Shown: positions 38,005-44,649 of the stretch, piece by piece
Layout of the letters: the number at the start of each line of letters is the position of its first letter
Numbering within the stretch: the stretch's first letter is position 1
Origin: a virus
IMG/VR virus record: IMGVR_UViG_3300024265_000070
Coordinates: 1 to 49,976 of that record
Direction: 5' to 3' (one strand)
Length of the DNA stretch: 49,976 bases
Made by a program: the position numbers and the translations under genes
The notes under the pieces: generated by a model
Seen by the model: only the letters and a program-made list of their open reading frames with translations
What the model was told of the DNA's origin: nothing
The model's database searches: none

Positions 38005-39060
38005 ATGGTCTCTCGCAATGTCCACCTAAGAGTCGTTAACGACGCTATTCGAACCAACAAAGAGATCGCCCGTTTTGCTGGCCGTCTAGGTACCAAGAAA
38101 AACCCACGCGGGAAGGTTTTGGTTATCTACAGACAACTACGTCGAGACCTCAATCGGATACTATCCACGGACAGATCGAATGCAGAAAAGACGAGAGAGA
38201 CAAACAGGATATTATCTGTCGGGTCGTTGGCTTTGCGGGGTGCGATCTCTGATGTGTTGGGAGACGCCGGGGGATTGGGAATCGATTCGGCGTCGAGGCA
38301 GTTGTCATTTTACGATATCGCGGCGACCCGATCGGTTACTCAATTTACAAGTGTAAACGCCGGCATAGACGCGGCCATGGCTACCGTTACTTCACAGTTC
38401 GATAACATCTTGGCTCAAACTGCAATCTCAGCGGACCCCGCAATTATTATCGGAGACGCGGGCAGGCAAGGAATCCTCCGCCCTTCCCCGATTGTTAGAA
38501 ATTCGTTTGATATCTCGGCGACTTTGACCGGTGCGCTGTGGGTAGATCAAGTACAGCAAAGTGTTGATACAGAAACATTATTAGAGATAGAAGAGTCGGA
38601 GGAAGCGTTCATAGAAAGACTCATTGCGGCAGGGCTTATAGATGAGGCTATTGACACTGAAGAAAAGAGCCTTACGGAATTGCTTAGAGATATTCTGGGT
38701 GAGGGTGACATTGGGGACCAAGTCACGGAGCGGAGATTTTTCAAACAAGCAATAGCGACAATGGATGATAACGTTACCGAAACATGCCTGGAGGTCCACG
38801 GACAGATCCAGCCGTTTTCTAAACCGTTTCATTTGATCGGGACTCCCAGGTTTGCCAATTTTATCGACGCTCCCCCGTTTCATAATCATTGCAGGACATC
38901 GTCTGCGCTGTACGACCCGGGGTTTGAATTAGGGATAACGTCATTATTAGAGAAGTCGGCACAACAAATATTAGATTTGCGAGCAGTTGGTATCAATCCT
39001 GTGATATCTCCGGCGAATGCGTTTACTCCGATTGTGCGAGGAGAGGTAAAGAAGCTGTGA
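38005..39060 (+). CDS. Minor head protein, MuF/SPP1 gp7-like
   Basis: 351 residues. The first 200 residues are helical. The C-terminal FFKQAIATMDDNVTETCLEV, HGQIQPFSKPFHLIGTPRFA and PPFHNHCRTSSALYDPGF is the MuF signature (D-x5-C then H-x-x-C-R). Such proteins sit inside the head near the portal and support assembly or DNA ejection. Four genes lie between portal and it. GTGA overlap to the next gene. Confidence 0.83.
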   Translation: MVSRNVHLRVVNDAIRTNKEIARFAGRLGTKKNPRGKVLVIYRQLRRDLNRILSTDRSNAEKTRETNRILSVGSLALRGAISDVLGDAGGLGIDSASRQLSFYDIAATRSVTQFTSVNAGIDAAMATVTSQFDNILAQTAISADPAIIIGDAGRQGILRPSPIVRNSFDISATLTGALWVDQVQQSVDTETLLEIEESEEAFIERLIAAGLIDEAIDTEEKSLTELLRDILGEGDIGDQVTERRFFKQAIATMDDNVTETCLEVHGQIQPFSKPFHLIGTPRFANFIDAPPFHNHCRTSSALYDPGFELGITSLLEKSAQQILDLRAVGINPVISPANAFTPIVRGEVKKL

Positions 39061-39410
39061 GTGTGACTCTAATTGCGGCTGAAAATATTCCAGAGGGTTC
39101 TCCGGTTATGATTGAAAAATGGCCGTTTGCCAAATTGGTGACGGGTGACAATTTTGTAGATTTTATCGCAAACAAAGAATATAAAAAGGACGATGAGATC
39201 GAGTTGGTTTTTGTGGATGGAAACTATATCGATCTTGTTGGTGATTTAACTACAGACAATCCTAAAACGTGGCCCATATTCTCGCCAATGAATAAACGGT
39301 TCTGGGTCTGGTTTCGCTCGTTGATGTATGGGTTTATTCGTAAGTTAGAGGACGCGTACAACTTGGAACCACCACACGAAAAGAGCCACTGGAAGAAAAG
39401 AGAGTATTAA
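39057..39410 (+). CDS. Hypothetical protein, GTG start
   Basis: 117 residues; GTG overlaps the MuF stop. MSVTLIAAENIPEGSPVMIE resembles a SAF-like or capsid decoration start, followed by IELVFVDGNYIDLVG and a basic end. Possibly virion-associated. One-base overlap with the next gene. Confidence 0.58.
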   Translation: MSVTLIAAENIPEGSPVMIEKWPFAKLVTGDNFVDFIANKEYKKDDEIELVFVDGNYIDLVGDLTTDNPKTWPIFSPMNKRFWVWFRSLMYGFIRKLEDAYNLEPPHEKSHWKKREY

Positions 39411-39652
39411 TGTCTGATAACAAAACGATTGTAATAGAATTTGAGGGGAGAAAGTATACCCACTTTAAGGGTAAGTTCACTGTCTTTCTGGATAACTACA
39501 AGGGAATTTATCCGACACCTGTTATCAAAAACACCGGAATATTTCAACTAGAGGACGACCAAGTAATATTTGAAGGTGATTTCGACATAGAGGTAATCGA
39601 AAATAACGAGTTTGATTTATGGATAATCACGGTAGAATCTCATAGAAAGTAG
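39410..39652 (+). CDS. Hypothetical beta-rich protein
   Basis: 80 residues, TIVIEFEGRKYTHFKGKFTV, DDQVIFEGDFDIEVIENNEF, mostly strands. Unknown function. Last gene before promoter D. Confidence 0.6.
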   Translation: MSDNKTIVIEFEGRKYTHFKGKFTVFLDNYKGIYPTPVIKNTGIFQLEDDQVIFEGDFDIEVIENNEFDLWIITVESHRK

Positions 39653-39664
39653 TATACCAAATCC

Positions 39665-39693
39665 TTGACATTATACGACATTTCGACTATAAT
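39665..39693 (+). promoter_or_regulatory. Promoter with degenerate operator palindrome (class I, copy D)
   Basis: TTGACA (39665-39670), 17-base spacer, TATAAT (39688-39693). The spacer reads ACGACATTTCGA where other copies have ACGATATATCGT, a weakened operator. It drives the 39732 gene and the RNA region downstream. Confidence 0.84.
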
Positions 39694-39731
39694 ATAGGTA
39701 GATAAATAAACCAAACAAACGGAGTAAGAAG

Positions 39732-39893
39732 ATGCAAATGATATCAAACGAAAAAAATAAAAAATGCCCTGTTTGCGGGAAGGTCTATATAAAAAAACTA
39801 CTTGACCCGGTTAATGGGGATCATTATTATCATAACAAAGAAAAATTACTTGGAATCAATCATTGGCCCAATCCTTGTGTAGATAAAAAATAA
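39732..39893 (+). CDS. 53-residue zinc-ribbon-like protein
   Basis: ATG after CGGAGTAAGAAG. Contains KCPVCGKVYIKK near residue 11 and a later H-N-H-W-P-N-P-C stretch (GINHWPNPCVD), possibly a CxxC/HxxC metal site. Under promoter D. Not recognised. Confidence 0.62.
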   Translation: MQMISNEKNKKCPVCGKVYIKKLLDPVNGDHYYHNKEKLLGINHWPNPCVDKK

Positions 39894-39897
39894 ATCC

Positions 39898-39954
39898 CGC
39901 TCACCCGTCAGTCGGTTCCTTACATGGCAAGCCATGAGAGCCGCAGAAAGAGCG
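39898..39954 (+). ncRNA. Structured 3' UTR element
   Basis: Nested pairing CGCTC (39898-39902) / GAGCG (39950-39954), CGGTTC (39913-39918) / GAGCCG (39938-39943, one G-U), and CATGG-CAAG-CCATG (39923-39936). It lies between the 39732 stop and a terminator, so it could be processed into a small RNA or protect the message. Only structure supports it. Confidence 0.55.
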
Positions 39955-39960
39955 AGACCG

Positions 39961-39986
39961 CCCCCGAGAGATCGGGGGCTTTTTTT
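39961..39986 (+). terminator. Rho-independent terminator before the tRNA array
   Basis: CCCCCGA-GAGA-TCGGGGG then C and seven T residues. The tRNA array starts 30 bases later and has no clear promoter of its own, so tRNAs may rely on readthrough or on an AT-rich weak promoter near 39990. Confidence 0.9.
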
Positions 39987-40015
39987 GTGGTAAAATAATC
40001 ACCTGGTAGTCGCGA

Positions 40016-40088
40016 TGCCGAGTGGAGCAGTGGAGTGCTCGTTGGCCTCATAAGCCAAAGGTCGTGGGTTCGAACCCCACCTCGGCTA
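40016..40088 (+). tRNA. tRNA-Met (CAT), initiator-like
   Basis: Cloverleaf: acceptor TGCCGAG/CTCGGCT with an unpaired U1-U72, D-stem GAGC/GCTC with A11-U24, anticodon arm TTGGC-CTCATAA-GCCAA, variable AGGTC, T-arm GTGGG-TTCGAAC-CCCAC, discriminator A. The absence of a 1-72 pair and the A11-U24 pair are initiator marks, and the body (GTGGAGCAG, GCTCGT, AAGGTCGT, CTCATAA) reads as tRNA-fMet. The three G-C pairs of the anticodon stem are G-C, G-C, C-G instead of GGG/CCC. CCA is not encoded. Confidence 0.93.
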
Positions 40089-40092
40089 CTAA

Positions 40093-40165
40093 TGCTCTGT
40101 AACTCAATTGGTAGAGTGCCTGACTGTTAATCAGGTTGTTATAGGTTCGACTCCTATCGGGGCAG
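40093..40165 (+). tRNA. tRNA-Asn (GTT)
   Basis: Acceptor TGCTCTG/CGGGGCA (two G-U pairs), anticodon arm CCTGA-CTGTTAA-TCAGG with anticodon at 40126-40128, T-arm ATAGG-TTCGACT-CCTAT, discriminator G. CCA is not encoded. Starts four bases after tRNA-Met. Confidence 0.93.
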
Positions 40166-40168
40166 CAA

Positions 40169-40242
40169 GGCCTTGTAGCTCAACTGGACTGAGCGTCTCC
40201 CTGTCGAGGAGAAGGATGCGGGTTCGAGTCCCGTCGAGGTCG
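40169..40242 (+). tRNA. tRNA-Asp (GTC)
   Basis: Acceptor GGCCTTG/CGAGGTC, anticodon arm TCTCC-CTGTCGA-GGAGA (GTC), T-arm GCGGG-TTCGAGT-CCCGT, discriminator G as required for aspartate. CCA is not encoded. The tmRNA-like RNA begins only four bases later, so both probably come from one precursor. Confidence 0.93.
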
Positions 40243-40246
40243 CTAC

Positions 40247-40346
40247 GGGGATGAACAGATTCGACATCAGGCTAGATTACGGTGAAAACGCCCAAGACGA
40301 AACACCAAAGCCTTATGGACGCGGGAGCATTGCCCGCCATCTCCAC
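40247..40346 (+). ncRNA. Miniature tmRNA-like RNA
   Basis: 100 nt. GGGGATG (40247-40253) pairs with CATCTCC (40338-40344), G3:U70 being the alanine identity pair; A follows as discriminator. The 5' region GATTCGAC has the tmRNA D-loop-like segment. A P2-like stem AGGCT/AGCCT (40269-40273/40309-40313) plus GGTG/CACC closes an 18-base loop. The loop ACGCCCAAGACGAAA resembles the tmRNA resume region (A-Q-D-E when read GCC-CAA-GAC-GAA). GGACGCGGG leads into the T-arm GCGGG-AGCATTG-CCCGC, with a loop unlike the usual TTCGATT. No pseudoknots, no stop codon and no encoded CCA. A T7 run follows. Alternatives are a decayed ssrA or an attachment-site remnant. Confidence 0.8.
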
Positions 40347-40372
40347 TTTTTTTCTTTACCCCCCTACCCTAC

Positions 40373-40401
40373 TTGATATAATCCTCAAAATAATATATAA
40401 T
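40373..40401 (+). promoter_or_regulatory. Promoter of the 40.5-kb structural operon
   Basis: TTGATA (40373-40378), 17-base spacer, TATAAT (40396-40401). It sits 20 bases after the tmRNA-like RNA and its T-run, so it starts a new unit with an attenuator in the leader. Confidence 0.83.
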
Positions 40402-40443
40402 GAAACCAATCAAATAAATGGCTAGGCTCTCAAAGAGAGTTAA

Positions 40444-40484
40444 CCCGTAACGATACGACGTCTGTATTTGTTGCGGGATTTTTT
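40444..40484 (+). terminator. Leader terminator/attenuator 1
   Basis: CCCGTAAC (40444-40451) pairs with GTTGCGGG (40470-40477), one G-U, with ATAC/GTAT inside, then A and six T residues. It is located between promoter and first gene. A related leader is at 43779. Confidence 0.78.
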
Positions 40485-40501
40485 ATTTAGGAGTTTAATA
40501 A

Positions 40502-41104
40502 ATGGGTAGAACCTCAAAGGCTATAAGGCTTACCGACGACGACGGGAATATTTTAGATATTGAGAACGATCACATACCTACAATCGCAACCGCACACCAG
40601 AAGATACACGACGGAAAACATTTTAACGTTATATTTACCAATGAATGCACAAACACGGATGAGCAAACTGTAATCGCTTTCAAAACCCCGGTGAGCGGAG
40701 AAATTCATTTGATATTTGCCGCGTCATCGACCGCGTTAGCAACAGCGTTTATATACAAAGATACTTCTATTGATGTTGGCGAAGGAACCGAGAAAACGCC
40801 TCAGAATCGGAACCAACAAAGCGCAACCGTCCCAACTGTTTTATCAATAGAATCAACTCCAAGCGTCGGTGAGGTTACTACATACAACGAAACCCAGGCG
40901 GCGGGTGCAAACATAACAACTACTACAGAGGTTACCTCAAGGCCACTCGGAGCGGCGGCGGTACCTAGATCGATCGGCGGGGAATCGAGAGGGACTCAGG
41001 AGTGGATACTTGAGGCAGATACAGAATACGCATTTGTAGTAAATTCCGACGACAATAACGATAATATCCACTGGATAGAACTCGATTGGTACGAGGAAGA
41101 TTAA
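40502..41104 (+). CDS. Virion protein with MGRTSKA N-terminal module
   Basis: 200 residues. The N-terminus MGRTSKAIRLTDDDGNI recurs in the next gene, while the C-terminal domains differ. The body is beta-rich and Thr/Asn-rich (EVTTYNETQAAGANITTTTE) with EWILEADTEYAFVVNSDDN, resembling a fibre or head decoration jelly-roll. ATG after TTAGGAGTTTAATAA. Probably capsid- or neck-associated. Confidence 0.62.
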   Translation: MGRTSKAIRLTDDDGNILDIENDHIPTIATAHQKIHDGKHFNVIFTNECTNTDEQTVIAFKTPVSGEIHLIFAASSTALATAFIYKDTSIDVGEGTEKTPQNRNQQSATVPTVLSIESTPSVGEVTTYNETQAAGANITTTTEVTSRPLGAAAVPRSIGGESRGTQEWILEADTEYAFVVNSDDNNDNIHWIELDWYEED

Positions 41105-41125
41105 ATAAGTAAGGAGTAAATTATT

Positions 41126-41674
41126 ATGGGTAGAACTTCAAAAGCAGTTCGAATCACTGACGACGACGGAGATATTATAGAAGTTGCCGAAGGCGGTCTC
41201 GAAACCAAACCTTTTGACGCATTGATCGAGGGAGGCTTGCTTTCCCTGGTCGCTGACGACGAGGAGGTTAATACGAATGATTATGGTGCGTCTGTCGAGG
41301 GAGCATTAGGCGCAACCCACTCAGGCGAGATATTGCAATTTGTGTTTTATGCAACCGAGACCGGGTCCGGAGCGATTCAGGACTCGGCGGGTAAGTTGAT
41401 TATATTAGACGCCGATCCAGAGATAAACGACGGCGATACAGCTATGACGGCCGCTGAACGGATAACCGTTTTAGGTCAAGTCGAGGTCTCCCCCTCTGAT
41501 TGGCAAATAGACGCCAACGGCGGGAGCGCTATCATACTTAATCAACCTGTCGCTTTTCATGCTCTCGCGTCTCTGTTCTTTGTGTGGTTCCATACCGACG
41601 CTGTTGATCTAAACGATGGCGCCGGAGATGATGAAGTTTTACAAATGAACTTTTGGTATCGCAGAGACTCTTAA
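41126..41674 (+). CDS. Virion protein with MGRTSKA module, second
   Basis: 182 residues, MGRTSKAVRITDDDGDI at the start, then a beta-rich domain (LQFVFYATETGSGAIQDS, AFHALASLFFVWFHTD). The shared start with its upstream neighbour suggests that both attach to the same virion site. AAGGAG upstream. Function inferred from context. Confidence 0.62.
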   Translation: MGRTSKAVRITDDDGDIIEVAEGGLETKPFDALIEGGLLSLVADDEEVNTNDYGASVEGALGATHSGEILQFVFYATETGSGAIQDSAGKLIILDADPEINDGDTAMTAAERITVLGQVEVSPSDWQIDANGGSAIILNQPVAFHALASLFFVWFHTDAVDLNDGAGDDEVLQMNFWYRRDS

Positions 41675-42811
41675 ATGCAAATAAGAAAACGAAATAAATC
41701 CCACGAGAGACGAATAGACCTAAAGCCATTGGTTCGGTTTTTATTTCGTGACGACTTCATAACAGATGAGGCCGCAGACATGACAACCCCAAGGGCGGCG
41801 GAGCAAGGGCCGGGTACAGCAACGATAAAGGATACTGGAAGCATCGCAAGTATTGATTCGTCTGGCCTCGTTTATGCTGGCTTTACTGATGGAAGCGACC
41901 CCTCTTATTCGTCCTTGGGATTCGCTCGCGTTGCCGGGTTAACTCTATACGGAAAATTAGATGCTGGCAACTTGGGAGTTACTGCCCCTGTGTTTGGTTG
42001 GGCACGTGGAGCAAATGGGGTGTCGTTGGAAGAGGAATCGTTATTTCTTACTGCCGCAATCAATTTGTTTTCAACAGGTCCGGCGCTAAACTTTACCATT
42101 GGTGGTTATTCAGCAAATGAAATTTATGAAGTCGCACTTATACTTAGGGCTACCGGAGCTTTTTTTGTAGTAAGAAACCCAATAGATTTTCCAGACTGGA
42201 CTCTGTTGTGGGTTACTTTTGCTAAAAACACCACTCCTTTATTTGCTAATCATAGAAGCGGTGGAACTGTTGTCCCCGGGATTCAATCGATGAGAGTCTC
42301 TCAATTATCTACCCCATGGGATTCGGATTATGGAATAGCAACCGATCGCTTGGTAGGCGCCAGAAGCGCAGGCGAGACATTTTCACACGACGCAGATTCT
42401 ATTATTGAATTTGAGGTAACGACCGTTCCTTCTGGAGACCAGATCGAGGTTAGATTTAGAATAAGCGACGACACGCCCGCCAGTGAGGACTTATGGCAAG
42501 TTACGATTGATTCAAACGGGGATATTGATCTCGACGAGGTTGTTGGGGGCGCGGTTACGCAGAGAGGTACCGCCGCGGGTGTTATAGCGAACGGCGACAG
42601 GATCATAATAATTTGCGAGGATGAAACAATAAAGGTCTTTGAAGCTAACGTGTTGAGAATCACCTATTCGTCAGCGGCCACATACAAAACAGAATCGCGG
42701 GGAGAATTAGAAACAGAGGGTACCGGAGGATCGGTATCCGATATTGTCTCTTGGCCTCGGAGGTTTTCAAAGAGAGCAAAAAGAGCTCTTGATAATTTGG
42801 TAAACGCATGA
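41675..42811 (+). CDS. Large virion/fibre-like protein
   Basis: 378 residues: a basic N-terminus (MQIRKRNKSHERRIDLKPL) and a beta-rich body with FRDDFITDEAADM, WDSDYGIATDRLVG, EFEVTTVPSGDQIEVRFRIS and DGDRIIIICEDETIKVFEA, which read like concanavalin/LamG-type sandwich sheets. It may be an adsorption protein on the head or neck. Begins immediately after the previous stop. Confidence 0.6.
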   Translation: MQIRKRNKSHERRIDLKPLVRFLFRDDFITDEAADMTTPRAAEQGPGTATIKDTGSIASIDSSGLVYAGFTDGSDPSYSSLGFARVAGLTLYGKLDAGNLGVTAPVFGWARGANGVSLEEESLFLTAAINLFSTGPALNFTIGGYSANEIYEVALILRATGAFFVVRNPIDFPDWTLLWVTFAKNTTPLFANHRSGGTVVPGIQSMRVSQLSTPWDSDYGIATDRLVGARSAGETFSHDADSIIEFEVTTVPSGDQIEVRFRISDDTPASEDLWQVTIDSNGDIDLDEVVGGAVTQRGTAAGVIANGDRIIIICEDETIKVFEANVLRITYSSAATYKTESRGELETEGTGGSVSDIVSWPRRFSKRAKRALDNLVNA

Positions 42812-43236
42812 ATAAAAATGAGGTATTTGTACTTGTAGCTTGGTCATCAGATAACGGGGGCTATTGTCCAGATGTGCCAGACCGGAGAATGGGCGACGCT
42901 TGGGAAGATGTGACAGGCAATTATTCGAACGCCCCGGCCTATATCATTAAAAAGATACTTTGCGACGATACCTTGGTAGATATGGAGGCGCACGATCACG
43001 CGGTTGTTTTGGGTCGGAGAACATACGACAGTATGGATGTAGAAACAGATATCTATAACGATTTAGACATGGATCCACCCGCTCAATACTTGGTCGACAT
43101 TGTCCAATTGATTCTCGCAAGGTTCCCGGGGTTGAATCCTGGGATACTCAGGAAAGGCGGTCAAGATATATTTAGAGCAGGGCTTACGCGGCGGGATATT
43201 ATAGGAGAGTTGGTTGAGCGTTTGGCGGGGCTGTAG
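42808..43236 (+). CDS. Hypothetical protein
   Basis: 142 residues after ATGA overlap. Mixed alpha/beta, DVTGNYSNAPAYIIKKILCD and VLGRRTYDSMD, C-terminal helices. Not recognised. Confidence 0.6.
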   Translation: MNKNEVFVLVAWSSDNGGYCPDVPDRRMGDAWEDVTGNYSNAPAYIIKKILCDDTLVDMEAHDHAVVLGRRTYDSMDVETDIYNDLDMDPPAQYLVDIVQLILARFPGLNPGILRKGGQDIFRAGLTRRDIIGELVERLAGL

Positions 43237-43250
43237 ACTGGCGTGATCTT

Positions 43251-43281
43251 TTGTTATTATATCTGTCATATGTGATATAAT
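43251..43281 (+). promoter_or_regulatory. Promoter-like site in a symmetric repeat
   Basis: TATAAT (43276-43281) lies in GATATAAT, which is mirrored by ATTATATC (43256-43263) with a 10-base spacer (TGTCATATGT). TTGTTA at 43251 would be a -35 with a long 19-base spacer. The symmetry suggests an operator or a second promoter on the opposite strand. Confidence 0.5.
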
Positions 43282-43285
43282 CGAT

Positions 43286-43373
43286 AACACGTGCGAAGGT
43301 GTTGCTAAGCCCAGGCTCATAATGATTGCGAGGACTGGGTCACGAAGCCAGCAAACATGAGACTAAGCTGGCT
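43286..43373 (+). promoter_or_regulatory. Structured 5' leader with possible kissing loops
   Basis: Hairpins AACAC/GTGTT, CCCAG (43310-43314)/CTGGG (43335-43339) and AGCCAGC (43346-43352)/GCTGGCT (43367-43373). The loop of the second contains CTCAT (43316-43320) and that of the third ATGAG (43357-43361), able to form a 5-bp tertiary contact. The third hairpin ends next to the weak ribosome site (GGA) of the 43383 gene. Riboswitch-like or protein-controlled. Confidence 0.55.
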
Positions 43374-43382
43374 GGAATTATT

Positions 43383-43607
43383 ATGTTTATAAAAGTATCA
43401 AGTAAATTGCCAGAAGATTATATATACGTATTGGGGAAAATTGATTTGGGGAATGGGTGTTTTATGACTACATCCGTATTTCATGAAACCAATGGGGAGT
43501 TTTATGGTATTGATGTCAGGAAACACAAGGACGAAAGAGTGTTTTTAGTTGTAAAAACCAGTATTGGAAAATTAGATGTTACTGAATGGATGGAATATCC
43601 AAAATGA
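43383..43607 (+). CDS. DUF551-like small protein
   Basis: 74 residues from the ATG. MFIKVSSKLPEDYIYVLGKI at the start, GEFYGIDVRKHKDERVF, and VTEWMEYP at the end fit the outer parts of DUF551. Weak ribosome site next to a leader hairpin, so expression is likely controlled at translation. A TTG start 57 bases earlier lies inside the structured leader and is disfavoured. Confidence 0.62.
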   Translation: MFIKVSSKLPEDYIYVLGKIDLGNGCFMTTSVFHETNGEFYGIDVRKHKDERVFLVVKTSIGKLDVTEWMEYPK

Positions 43608-43676
43608 TTAACTTGCAAGATTTCCGATGGCACAAATATATGTGCGTCCTAATACGATAACCCCCCCCTCCCCCAC

Positions 43677-43705
43677 TTGCAATTTTAGGCTTTATCATAT
43701 ACAAT
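43677..43705 (+). promoter_or_regulatory. Promoter of the capsid operon
   Basis: TTGCAA (43677-43682), 17-base spacer, TACAAT (43700-43705). It follows a run of eight C. The leader of nearly 180 bases includes the attenuator at 43779 and leads to the scaffold gene. Confidence 0.76.
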
Positions 43706-43778
43706 AGAATCAATTAAATATTTGGATTAGATTCTCGATCAACTGGCGAGCCAAACGGAAAGCCTAACAAAGAGAATT

Positions 43779-43850
43779 AACCCGTAACAATACGATAAAT
43801 TGAATTGGTTTACACCAATTGATTTATCAACTGTTGCGGGTTTTGTTGTT
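43779..43850 (+). terminator. Leader terminator/attenuator 2
   Basis: AACCCGTAACA (43779-43789) pairs with TGTTGCGGGTT (43832-43842), and inside GATAAAT/ATTTATC (43794-43800/43822-43828) plus AATTGGT/ACCAATT make an almost continuous hairpin, followed by TTTTGTTGTTT. The basal part matches attenuator 1. A second small hairpin (CCCCGT/ACGGGG, 43862-43878) adjoins the GGAG of the scaffold gene. Confidence 0.75.
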
Positions 43851-43891
43851 TAAGTGGGTTCCCCCGTCCCTAACGGGGAGGAGATACAAAA

Positions 43892-44629
43892 ATGTTGATT
43901 TTTTCTCATTTGTTTTCCCCCCATTTTTCTCCCGATAAAGGCGGAGGTTCTGGTGGAGACGACGACGATAAAGATACAAAAGGGGCGAAGGACGACTCAG
44001 GGGAGAGCGACGACGATAAAGATTCAACCGACGAGAAAGACAAGAAAGAAGGGGAGGGGCAGAAAGACGACAAGCCCAAAATGACCCATACTAAAAAAGA
44101 GGTAGACGCCGCGGCCGGTTCAGCCCGCAAAGGTGCTGAGTCCAAACTACTTAAAGACCTTGGCGTCGATTCAATTGACGACGCGAAGGTGAAACTCAAA
44201 AAGCAAGATGACGCCGAAGCCGCAAACAACACCGAACTCGAGAACGCTCAAAAAGACCTTGAGAAACTTACCAAGGTAAAAGGAGAACAGGACGGAAAGA
44301 TCGAAACCCTATTATCCAGAGTTGTATCAAGCTCGGTCAAAAAGGAAGCGCTGGACTCAAAGTATGGGCTGAAACCAGAGGCAGTAAATGACCTCTGGAA
44401 ACTCATCAAGAACGATGAGAAATTGGTCGAAATGTTAGAAATCGACGAGGACACATTCGAGGTTACTGGAATCGAAAAGGCAATAAAATCCGCGATCAAA
44501 GGCCGCGATTATATGCTCGCCGAGGAGGAAGATCCAAAAAAGAAACCCGGATCGCCTCCGAAAAATCCACGTTCACGGGATAACTCTAAAAACAAGGACG
44601 ACAAACCGAAACGTGTTTTCACTTTATAA
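43892..44629 (+). CDS. Scaffolding protein
   Basis: 245 residues, very charged. A low-complexity D/K/G/S region (about 14-65), then a coiled coil (DAEAANNTELENAQKDLEKL, KVKGEQDGKIETLLSR) and a helical end with a basic tail. Located directly before decoration and major capsid genes, this is the typical scaffold layout. It guides procapsid assembly and is then lost. ATG after GGGGAGGAGATACAAAA. Confidence 0.83.
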   Translation: MLIFSHLFSPHFSPDKGGGSGGDDDDKDTKGAKDDSGESDDDKDSTDEKDKKEGEGQKDDKPKMTHTKKEVDAAAGSARKGAESKLLKDLGVDSIDDAKVKLKKQDDAEAANNTELENAQKDLEKLTKVKGEQDGKIETLLSRVVSSSVKKEALDSKYGLKPEAVNDLWKLIKNDEKLVEMLEIDEDTFEVTGIEKAIKSAIKGRDYMLAEEEDPKKKPGSPPKNPRSRDNSKNKDDKPKRVFTL

Positions 44630-44649
44630 ATTAGTTTGGAGGTTTTACA

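Noticed and set aside
43326-43382. TTG start for the 43383 protein
   Set aside because: It lies within a paired leader and lacks a ribosome site; the ATG at 43383 gives a DUF551-like length.
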